In this document: in pieces, positions 28,401 to 34,723 of the stretch
How the letters are laid out: each line of letters opens with the position of its first letter
Numbering within the stretch: the stretch's first letter is position 1
NCBI GenBank assembly: GCA_017469115.1
Contig: JAFUGY010000122.1
Coordinates: forward strand, 1 to 51,253
Direction of reading: 5' to 3'
Source of the DNA: Oscillospiraceae bacterium
Lineage (GTDB): Bacteria > Bacillota > Clostridia > Oscillospirales > Oscillospiraceae
DNA length: 51,253 bases
Program-made: the position numbers and the translations under genes
Notes under the pieces: generated by a model
What the model was told of the DNA's origin: nothing
The model's input: the letters and a program-made list of their open reading frames with translations, nothing else
The model's database searches: none

Positions 28401-29457
28401 GACCATGATTCGCATGATGGAGGATATGACCGGTGTGGACGCAAAAAAGATTTCGCTCTCCGATCCGGGGACGATGTCCATTTTCACCTCTCCTGCAGCG
28501 CTTGGCCTGCCGGATGATGATCCGATTATTGGTAAAACCGGCACGATCGGCGTTCCGGAGTTCGGCACTGCTTTTACGCGCCAGATGCTGGTGGACACGC
28601 AGCCCGGCCAGTTTGATACGCTGGTTCGCCTGTCCGGGTTCTCCCACGGCACGGATGTGTGGGCAGGCAACATTCGCGACCTCGTAACCGGAGGCATTGC
28701 TTCTGTTAATGAAACCATCGGTTGCCGTGACGATATTATGATCTATCTCATCAGCAAAGGGATGACACCTTCCCTCGCCTTTAAAACGATGGAGGCTGTC
28801 CGAAAAGGCAAAGTAAAGAAAAGCGGCAGTTTTCCGGATGATGCAGAAGAACAGATGCGTGCCATGCAAGTGCCGGACTGGTGGATTGAATCTGCCAGAA
28901 AAATTGCTTATCTTTTCCCAAAAGCACACGCTGTCGCTTATGTGATGATGGCATTTCGTATTGCCTGGTTTAAAGTGCATGAACCTCTCGCATTTTACAG
29001 CGCCTATTTTTACCGCCGCAGTCAAAAAGGCGGCTTCGATGCCGAGAGCATGACCGGAGGGACTGACAGCGTGCGGAAGAAAATCAACGAGTATCGCCGT
29101 AAATCGGACCTTACAGCCAATGAAGAGGATCTTCTTGTTACACTGGAAGCAGTTTACGAATTTAATATGCGGGGGCTGGAGTTCTCGCCTATTGATTTTT
29201 ACAGGTCGGATGCAACACACTTTCTGATTACGGAGGATAAAAAGCTCCTTCCGCCGTTTGTTTCCATTTCCGGTCTCGGAGAATATGCGGCAATGGACCT
29301 TGTCCATTGCCGGGATTCCGGAAAAGAATTTGTCTCAATTGAAGAAATTGCAGCTGCCTGCCCTAAAGTCAGCCAGACGCATATGGAAATCCTCAAAAAG
29401 CTCGGGGCGCTCGGTTCACTTCCCGAGACCAGTCAGATCAACCTGTTCGATTTCTGA
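25405..29457 (+). CDS. polC: DNA polymerase III PolC, alpha subunit with 3'-5' exonuclease
   Basis: A 1350-residue replicative polymerase of the Gram-positive type. In order: a short N-terminal domain, an Ala/Pro/Ser-rich linker (about 80-125), an OB fold (about 140-225), and the PHP domain opening VELHLHTRFSTLDA. A DnaQ-like exonuclease is inserted at about 320-485 (FDTETTG, HNASFDMSFL, HRASDDAM). Then come the rest of PHP, a Cys-rich knuckle (CPKCRYSEF, CPSCGTR) and the palm with DIDLNFSGEYQ. The start is TTG 25405 with GGAGGA eight bases upstream. Most PolC proteins are about 1430-1450 residues; the N-terminal part is shorter here but the catalytic parts look intact. Confidence 0.98.
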   Translation: MANTPFLALFPFLGDRVKLAGGLDKAYLLNAQVDENARMITMRVHFAAVPSLSDIGTLEAGVKAAYDLTDCSIQAEYPASNPEEPTLSPSSSAAPQAAPTTSGKPGVNTGKASAPVGKTLMGRPLKLKPVPMKTLSLESGKVAVEGDVIAVTSRTLAKRGSAVLSFDMTDNTNAIRISKFLRDSDDQSIIDAISVGDHLTVYGDVTYSKYDDDMVLDPKCIVKGKKKVRTDDAPVKRVELHLHTRFSTLDALTDPAAVVERAAYWGMPAIAVTDHGGAQAFPDMWKAGKKHKVKIIYGMEAYYVNDMDGSSAVSGRSQLSLDTEFVAFDTETTGINAQSERLTEIGACIFSAGEVKDVFNTFVNPGMHIPEKITELTGIRDSDVAGAPSEEEALLAFINFAGDRPVIAHNASFDMSFLGATASRHGIRYTPVVLDTLAMSRGLLPELKTHKLDVVSKHLDLPKFNHHRASDDAMVVQRIMTKFIPMLRARGTKTIDDIDAVCRATQKKDSGRSHHMILLVKNKRGLKNLYELISQSFLKYYHRTPIVPKSMLQRYREGLIVGSACEAGELYGAVERGESDENLERIASDYDYLEIQPLCNNMFLVENGRAKNEEELKTWNRRIYDLGKRLGKPVVAASDVHFLDAEDEEYRHILLAAKQFSDADRSCPIFFRTTEEMLSEFDYLGEEIAREVVIDTPRAIADLCDEIELLPKDLFPPKIEHSAEQLRDLVYEKMHRIYGENPPQIVQSRVDTELNTILDHHYDVIYMSAQKLVENSLEHGYLVGSRGSVGSSIVAFMSGITEVNSLPPHYVCPKCRYSEFITDGSYGCGADMPEKDCPSCGTRMNRDGFDIPFETFLGFPGNEKTPDIDLNFSGEYQAQAHKYTEVLFGSDHVFRAGTIGTLAEKTAYGYVKKYLEERGIKATKAEETRLSLGLVGVKRTTGQHPGGLVVVPQDMDVTDFCPVQHPADDPNSDIITTHFEYHCMETNLLKLDELGHDDPTMIRMMEDMTGVDAKKISLSDPGTMSIFTSPAALGLPDDDPIIGKTGTIGVPEFGTAFTRQMLVDTQPGQFDTLVRLSGFSHGTDVWAGNIRDLVTGGIASVNETIGCRDDIMIYLISKGMTPSLAFKTMEAVRKGKVKKSGSFPDDAEEQMRAMQVPDWWIESARKIAYLFPKAHAVAYVMMAFRIAWFKVHEPLAFYSAYFYRRSQKGGFDAESMTGGTDSVRKKINEYRRKSDLTANEEDLLVTLEAVYEFNMRGLEFSPIDFYRSDATHFLITEDKKLLPPFVSISGLGEYAAMDLVHCRDSGKEFVSIEEIAAACPKVSQTHMEILKKLGALGSLPETSQINLFDF

Positions 29458-29492
29458 CAAAACGCAGAGCATTAGAAAAGGGAGATGTTTTT

Positions 29493-31220
29493 ATGAAAAA
29501 ATACAGCGGAAAATTTGCGCTAACCCTGGCAGCAAATCTTTGCCTTTGGCTGACCGCGCTCTTTTTCTCCTCTATGGAGATTTATTTCCGTAATCTTCCG
29601 GAATTTAACTTCCCGGTTCAACATGTCTGGTGGATTATGCTCGCCTTTGCTTTTGCTGTTGCGCTTGCTGTTGCCGCAATTGAAGCATTCCTGCCCGGGA
29701 AAGCTGTGCTCTGGATTGCTGCGATTACGGTGCTGGGCGGAATCTGTTTTTATGTGCAGATGCTTTTCCTTGACGGCCAGATGCTGGAGATGATGGGCGA
29801 AAACGTCCCCTTTTCGAAGAAAACAGTTGTCGTGAACCTCGCAATCTGGGCTGCAATCATTATTGGTTTCCTTTTGATTTGCATTCTGCTCCAAAAACAA
29901 GCGGGAGAAAGAAAGCTGAAAGAAGTCCTGATGCTGCTCTCGGGTGCGCTGATCATCATTCAGACGAGCGGGCTTGTTTCAACAAGGATGTCACTCACTG
30001 AGGAAGATCTGAACAAGGATCTCTATCTTTCCACGCAGGGGGAGTTTGAACTCTCTTCAACCTGCAATGTGCTTTATTTTATTCTTGATACCTGCGATCG
30101 CGAATATGTGGAAGCAGCTCTGGAAGCAGACCCTGATCTGTTTGAGGAATATACCGGTTTTACCAATTATCGGAATATGACTTCCAAATACAGCCGTACG
30201 TATCCCTCTCTTCCATTCCTCCTGACAGGGGAGAAGTGCTATTTCGACCTCCCGGATACGGAATATATCCGTCAGGCTTATGAAAACGGCACATTCCTTC
30301 CGGATATGGATGCTTCCGGTGTGGATATTCGGCTCTACACTGCTCTGAGTTATCTGGATAGAAACGCTTATGATATGGTAGATAATATTCTATCCTATCC
30401 GAGCGAGGCTCTCGGCTATCTCTCTGTTTCCAGCCTCATCAAAGCGATGATTCACCTGGGGGGATATCGTGAAATGCCATACCTTTTGAAGCCGTTGTTC
30501 TATTATACGCCGGATCCGATCAACCGCTCGGTCTTGAAAGCCCTTCCGGGCGATTACTTCACAATGACGAATAACAATTTCGAATTTTATGACAGGCTTC
30601 TTCGAGAGCAAGTCACCGTGAAGAGCGATCGCTCCTCCGCTTTTCGCCTTTACCATTTGTTCGGGCCGCATCCCGGCTGTTATATGAATGAAAAGGCACA
30701 GTACGATCCCAATGCCTCCCAGACGGATGCTGCTCGGGGTGATTTCCTGATTCTGGCTGAATATATCCGTTTCCTGAAAGAAAAGGGCATTTACGACAAT
30801 ACAGCCATTCTTGTTACGGCAGACCACGGCAATCAGAATGAAGCGGAAGATTTTGTTCTGCACAGTCCACCCTGCTGTGTAATGCTTTATAAACCGATCG
30901 GCGCAGACAGTTCTGCACCCATGACGGTGTCTGATGCTCCTGTCAGCCATGACGATCTGTTTGCCACTGTCCTGGATCAGCTCGGGATCGATAGCTCCGC
31001 TTATCCGCCTGCCCTTGATTCTCATCACGAAGGGGAAGACCGGGAGCGAATCTATTACTACACCGCACAGCGGTCCTGGGGTGAAGGGGAAGTTGCCCTT
31101 CGGGAGTACAGCATACGTGGGGATGCATCTGACCTTTCCAACTGGACGCTCACCGGCAATGATTGGGATATTCTTTACTCTGCCAATGCTGTTTCGAAAG
31201 AGCGGCTGAACAGAAATTAG
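29493..31220 (+). CDS. LtaS/sulfatase-superfamily membrane enzyme
   Basis: A 575-residue membrane protein with four N-terminal membrane segments (about 8-28, 45-66, 70-92, 108-132) and an external alkaline-phosphatase/sulfatase-fold domain from about 185. Candidate metal and catalytic residues are Asp199 in FILDTCDREY, Thr236 in RTYPSLPFLLTG (the place of the LtaS nucleophile), and Asp444-His445 in TADHGN. The architecture resembles lipoteichoic acid synthase and phosphoethanolamine transferases, though the N-terminal helices and nucleophile context are divergent. Likely role: transfer or hydrolysis of a phosphate-linked group on a cell-surface polymer. It begins 35 bases after polC with AAGGGAGA. 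No promoter or terminator separates them, so read-through from polC is possible. Confidence 0.8.
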   Translation: MKKYSGKFALTLAANLCLWLTALFFSSMEIYFRNLPEFNFPVQHVWWIMLAFAFAVALAVAAIEAFLPGKAVLWIAAITVLGGICFYVQMLFLDGQMLEMMGENVPFSKKTVVVNLAIWAAIIIGFLLICILLQKQAGERKLKEVLMLLSGALIIIQTSGLVSTRMSLTEEDLNKDLYLSTQGEFELSSTCNVLYFILDTCDREYVEAALEADPDLFEEYTGFTNYRNMTSKYSRTYPSLPFLLTGEKCYFDLPDTEYIRQAYENGTFLPDMDASGVDIRLYTALSYLDRNAYDMVDNILSYPSEALGYLSVSSLIKAMIHLGGYREMPYLLKPLFYYTPDPINRSVLKALPGDYFTMTNNNFEFYDRLLREQVTVKSDRSSAFRLYHLFGPHPGCYMNEKAQYDPNASQTDAARGDFLILAEYIRFLKEKGIYDNTAILVTADHGNQNEAEDFVLHSPPCCVMLYKPIGADSSAPMTVSDAPVSHDDLFATVLDQLGIDSSAYPPALDSHHEGEDRERIYYYTAQRSWGEGEVALREYSIRGDASDLSNWTLTGNDWDILYSANAVSKERLNRN

Positions 31221-31258
31221 TTTTTTATCTATTTTAGGAACGAGGGGCAGAACTGCCC

Positions 31259-31287
31259 TTGACAGAAGAAATCGCGATGTGTAAAAT
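31259..31287 (+). promoter_or_regulatory. Internal promoter before the small YIDP membrane protein gene
   Basis: TTGACA at 31259-31264, a 17-base spacer, and TAAAAT at 31282-31287. A short GGGCA/TGCCC hairpin lies just upstream (31246-31259). This would give the last three genes of the cluster their own start. Confidence 0.7.
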
Positions 31288-31321
31288 AAACTGTATTTTT
31301 GTGAAAAGTGGGGAAATGAAA

Positions 31322-31576
31322 ATGCTCAGAATGCTTTTCTATTTTGTTTGCTTTGCCGTGATCTGCACAGTCAGCGCGTCTGCGGATTACATTGATCCTT
31401 CTGCTGTTACCTATACAGCTCAGGCAATTGCCGCTGTTGTTGTTGCCATTGGAGCTCTGGCAACGGTTTTCCGTCATAAGATTGTTGCGTTCTTCAAAAA
31501 AGACAAGGGTGAGAGCACCAAGCGTGAAATCCATCTGAAAGATGACGAACAGGATTCTTCTGCGGCTGATAAGTAA
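31322..31576 (+). CDS. Small membrane protein with YIDP motif (84 aa)
   Basis: An 84-residue protein: a cleavable or uncleaved N-terminal hydrophobic segment ending near SASADYIDP, a second hydrophobic helix (about 33-50), a basic patch RHKIVAFFKK, and a charged tail. Short proteins with a signal-like helix followed by YIDP are, from memory, recurrent neighbours of sulfatase-fold or envelope genes, but I know of no proven function. The start at 31322 has GGGGA at a seven-base distance; ATG 31316 is also possible. A longer reading from TTG 31259 is unlikely because that triplet is part of the promoter. Confidence 0.7.
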   Translation: MLRMLFYFVCFAVICTVSASADYIDPSAVTYTAQAIAAVVVAIGALATVFRHKIVAFFKKDKGESTKREIHLKDDEQDSSAADK

Positions 31577-31585
31577 ACTCTTGTG

Positions 31586-32833
31586 ATGAAAAAATCCGGA
31601 AAGCGTGCGCTTTTGATGATTGTACTGCTTCTGGCAATTGTAGTTGTTGCAGGTGCTGCATGGGTTGGCTTGCATCTGATCAGCCATGAGAAGCGGCAGA
31701 ACAGTGACCTGGAAGCTCTTCAGAATCAGGTCGGATCGTTGCTTTCAGACTCGCCTGACAGCAAGCCGGAAATTCTTTCCGCCAGGCAGAGTTTCCTGCG
31801 GGAGATTGACAGCATTTTCGTTTCTGAGGGTGGCTTGAATGCCTATCAGAAGCTTGCCTGCGGGGAAGATATTCGCTTCCTCATTGTTGGCGATTCTATC
31901 GGTGCTCTGGAATGGACGAACGATGTGGCTTCTTGGATACAGGATAACTATCTCGTCCGTTGTGAGATCAAAAACATCTCCCTCGGCAGCAATACCAGCT
32001 ACAGCGGCTATGTCAGCGAAAAGCTTCTGGATGACGGCATTGCGTATGATCTCGTCCTGGTCTGTTACGGACAGAATGATGCACCACTGGGCTTTGCAGC
32101 GGATTACGAGGCTTTGATTCGTGAAGTTCTGACGAAAAACGACATGCCCTGTGTGATCTCCGTTCTGGAGAGTTCTCAGCGCGAATATACCGAAAAGATG
32201 CAGGACATCGGCAAAATAGCGGATTATTATGGCCTGCAAATAGCGGATACCATAGAAGCGTTTGAAAACAGCGGCTATTCTTACGAAGTCCTCTCATCTG
32301 ACGGGGTTCACCCCAACGGAATCGGGCAGAGCATTTATGCCCAAACAGTCAAAGAAGTAATTCGCAATTGTGTCACAGAAGAGTTTGAACGAAAAAGCCG
32401 CCTGATTTCTAAAGCCCTGCAACAAGGCAGCCCATATGCTCCCGAGGATTACTGCGTTTCGCATACGCTGCCCGAACCGATGGATCGGGAGGGAGTAGCT
32501 CCGTTTGAGCACTTTCGTTATGTCCCTTCTGCTGACTTTCAAAGAATCAGCGATACGGAATGGGTCATCCATTTTGATCATCCACAGAACGGCATTCTCG
32601 GTATCAACCGCAGCCGCTGCCCGGGAGAAAACCTCTTTGAAATCTATCGCAACGACGAGCTTTATTATTTCGAAGAAGACTATCTGAGCATCGGTTATTA
32701 CCTGATGAAAATCAGTAAAGTATCGGAAACGGCTGAAACATTCACCGGAGATCTTCGCGTGAAGTTCCTTCAGAAAGATCATGCCGATCACTTTTTCGGC
32801 ATCATATTTACAGACTATGAGGAAGCAGACTGA
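31586..32833 (+). CDS. SGNH/GDSL-type hydrolase, membrane-anchored
   Basis: A 415-residue protein with an N-terminal membrane anchor (about 8-28) and an external SGNH domain. Block I is FLIVGDSIG with Ser104, block III is CYGQND, and block V is SSDGVHPNGIG with Asp239 and His242. A C-terminal beta-rich extension of about 140 residues follows the catalytic domain. Such enzymes add or remove acyl groups on cell-wall or surface glycans. Its place between the LtaS-like enzyme and the YidC-transferase fusion suggests polymer modification (inference). GTG at 31583 is an alternative start; no strong ribosome site is visible for either. Confidence 0.83.
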   Translation: MKKSGKRALLMIVLLLAIVVVAGAAWVGLHLISHEKRQNSDLEALQNQVGSLLSDSPDSKPEILSARQSFLREIDSIFVSEGGLNAYQKLACGEDIRFLIVGDSIGALEWTNDVASWIQDNYLVRCEIKNISLGSNTSYSGYVSEKLLDDGIAYDLVLVCYGQNDAPLGFAADYEALIREVLTKNDMPCVISVLESSQREYTEKMQDIGKIADYYGLQIADTIEAFENSGYSYEVLSSDGVHPNGIGQSIYAQTVKEVIRNCVTEEFERKSRLISKALQQGSPYAPEDYCVSHTLPEPMDREGVAPFEHFRYVPSADFQRISDTEWVIHFDHPQNGILGINRSRCPGENLFEIYRNDELYYFEEDYLSIGYYLMKISKVSETAETFTGDLRVKFLQKDHADHFFGIIFTDYEEAD

Positions 32834-32836
32834 TTT

Positions 32837-34654
32837 ATGGAGTATTTGGGAAGATTTTTCGGCATCCTTTTAAACTGGTGTAATGGCCTTACCGGGAATT
32901 TCTGGTGGGCCATTGTTGCCTTTACTCTGCTTACGAAGATCATTCTCCTGCCGGTCTCCGTCCTGGTGCAGAAAAACTCCATCAAGATGGTAAAAATGTA
33001 CCCGGAGATGAATCGCATTAAGGCGAAGTACTTTGGCAACAAAGACAAGATCTCCGAAGAGCAGTATCAGCTCTACAAACGGGAAAACTATCATCCGATG
33101 CTCGACCTGATTCCGACGATTTTACAGCTCGTGATTCTGATGGGTGTGGTCCGGGCAATCCCCGCCTCGGAAGAGCGTTCTCCCCTTTATATGCCGGTGC
33201 TGGCGGCGCTGTCTGCACTGGTTATGTGTCTTGCACAGAATCGCTCGAATGTGCTGCAGTCAGAGCAGAGCAAAGCCAATCAGTGGGGTACGCTTGCTTT
33301 TTCTGTTGCTCTCTCGCTTTATCTTGGCCTGTTCGTATCCAAGGGTGTGGCTTTCTACTGGATCTGCAGCAATCTGATGGCAACAGCCCAGATGTATTTG
33401 CTCAATGCCTGTATTAATCCCAAAAAATATATCGATTATGAGGCTCTTGCCGATAGCAGGGAAGAGCTTTCCAGAGTAGAAAAATTATCTGCCGTCACGA
33501 AGCATAAGCGTCCGAAAGAGCTCATTCGGCGTGAGAAGGCAGACTATAAACGTTTTTTGTCTTTTGAAAACAAACAGATTGTGTTTTATTCCGAAAAGAA
33601 CGGATTCTATAAGTATTTTCGGGATGTTATTGAAACCATTCAGCGCCGCACTGATATTATCATCCATTACATTTCTTCTGACCCGGAAGATGAAATTTTT
33701 TCTCTGACGAGTGATACCTTTCAAACCTATTATATCGAAGAAAAGCTGATGGTTCTCATGATGCGTATGGATGCAGATATCGTTGTCATGACCACTCCGG
33801 ATTTGCAGAAGTATTACATCAAGCGATCCATGGTGCGGGATGATGTGGAGTATGTCTATATGGATCACGGCATGAACAGCGTCAACCTGATGCTCCGCAA
33901 AGGAGCTCTTGATGCTTTTGATACCGTCTTCTGCTCCAATGAACGCGTCTATGAAGAAATCCGTGCACAGGAAAAATGTTATGGCTTGCCGGAGAAAACG
34001 CTGGTGAAATACGGATATGCAATGATCGACAATATGATTCGATCCTATGCCGAACAGCCTCCTGTTCACAACGATCCGCCTGTGATTCTCATTGCCCCGT
34101 CCTGGCAGGAGGACAACATCATGGACACCTGCATCGAGCCTATTCTGCAAAGCCTTCTCCCGGAAAACTATCAGGTTCTGGTTCGCCCGCATCCGCAATA
34201 TGTCAGGCATAATCCTGAAAAGCTGGAAGCTCTGAAAAATCGCTTCGCGTCCTGGCAGAATTTCTGCCTGCAGACCGACTTTTCATCCAACCAAACCGTT
34301 TTCAATGCCGACATTCTGGTAACCGACTGGTCAGGGATTGCCTATGAGTATTCCTTTACCACGCTCAAGCCCTGCCTGTTCCTGAATACGCCGATGAAAG
34401 TGATGAATCCTGACTACCGGGATATCCCGGTCGAGCCCTTTGACCTCACCATTCGCAATGAAATCGGGATTGCCCTTCAGCCGGAGGAAGCCGGGACAAT
34501 TGCTGCCGCAGCCGACCGTCTCCTCCGTGAACCGGGCTTTTCAAAAGAGAGCATTGCTGCCCTGCGGGAGAAATCCCTTTATCAGATCGGGCATGCAGCT
34601 TCTGTCGGGGCCGATTATCTGATCAAAAGGCTGATCGAACGTTCAAAACAGTAA
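32837..34654 (+). CDS. YidC/Oxa1-like domain fused to CDP-glycerol glycerophosphotransferase-like domain
   Basis: A 605-residue fusion. Residues 1 to about 210 follow the YidC/Oxa1 insertase core: FWWAIVAFTLLTKIILLP, then YPEMNRIKAKYFGNKDKI, an amphipathic loop, HPMLDLIPTILQLVILMG and two more membrane segments. The conserved Arg of the first core helix is Lys34. Residues from about 240 form a GT-B-like domain with features of TagB/TagF enzymes that polymerise glycerol phosphate from CDP-glycerol: the HG pair in VYMDHGMNS, LIAPSWQED, VRPHPQY, and ADILVTDWSGIAYEYSF. No frameshift or internal stop separates the parts, and no ribosome site for a separate second protein is seen. Likely role: membrane-anchored synthesis of a teichoic-acid-like chain. 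It is the last gene of its operon. Confidence 0.87.
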   Translation: MEYLGRFFGILLNWCNGLTGNFWWAIVAFTLLTKIILLPVSVLVQKNSIKMVKMYPEMNRIKAKYFGNKDKISEEQYQLYKRENYHPMLDLIPTILQLVILMGVVRAIPASEERSPLYMPVLAALSALVMCLAQNRSNVLQSEQSKANQWGTLAFSVALSLYLGLFVSKGVAFYWICSNLMATAQMYLLNACINPKKYIDYEALADSREELSRVEKLSAVTKHKRPKELIRREKADYKRFLSFENKQIVFYSEKNGFYKYFRDVIETIQRRTDIIIHYISSDPEDEIFSLTSDTFQTYYIEEKLMVLMMRMDADIVVMTTPDLQKYYIKRSMVRDDVEYVYMDHGMNSVNLMLRKGALDAFDTVFCSNERVYEEIRAQEKCYGLPEKTLVKYGYAMIDNMIRSYAEQPPVHNDPPVILIAPSWQEDNIMDTCIEPILQSLLPENYQVLVRPHPQYVRHNPEKLEALKNRFASWQNFCLQTDFSSNQTVFNADILVTDWSGIAYEYSFTTLKPCLFLNTPMKVMNPDYRDIPVEPFDLTIRNEIGIALQPEEAGTIAAAADRLLREPGFSKESIAALREKSLYQIGHAASVGADYLIKRLIERSKQ

Positions 34655-34659
34655 AAAAG

Positions 34660-34716
34660 CGCTGAATAAATCTGCAACCGGAATACAGGCAGCAATTTAT
34701 TCAGCGTTTTTCATTT
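34660..34716. terminator. Bidirectional terminator between the two halves of the surface-polymer island
   Basis: Arms CGCTGAATAAAT (34660-34671) and ATTTATTCAGCG (34695-34706), with inner CTGC/GCAG pairing, are flanked by an A run on the left and TTTTTCATTTTTT on the right. It terminates both convergent transcripts. Confidence 0.88.
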
Positions 34717-34723
34717 TTTATAT

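Noticed and set aside
29493-31220. Assignment as a true sulfatase
   Set aside because: The sulfatase CxPxR/SxPxR formylglycine motif is absent; Thr236 and the membrane topology fit the LtaS/phosphotransferase branch better.
31259-31321. Start of the small YIDP protein at TTG 31259
   Set aside because: The TTG belongs to the -35 box TTGACA of a strong promoter, and ATG 31322 has a proper ribosome site.
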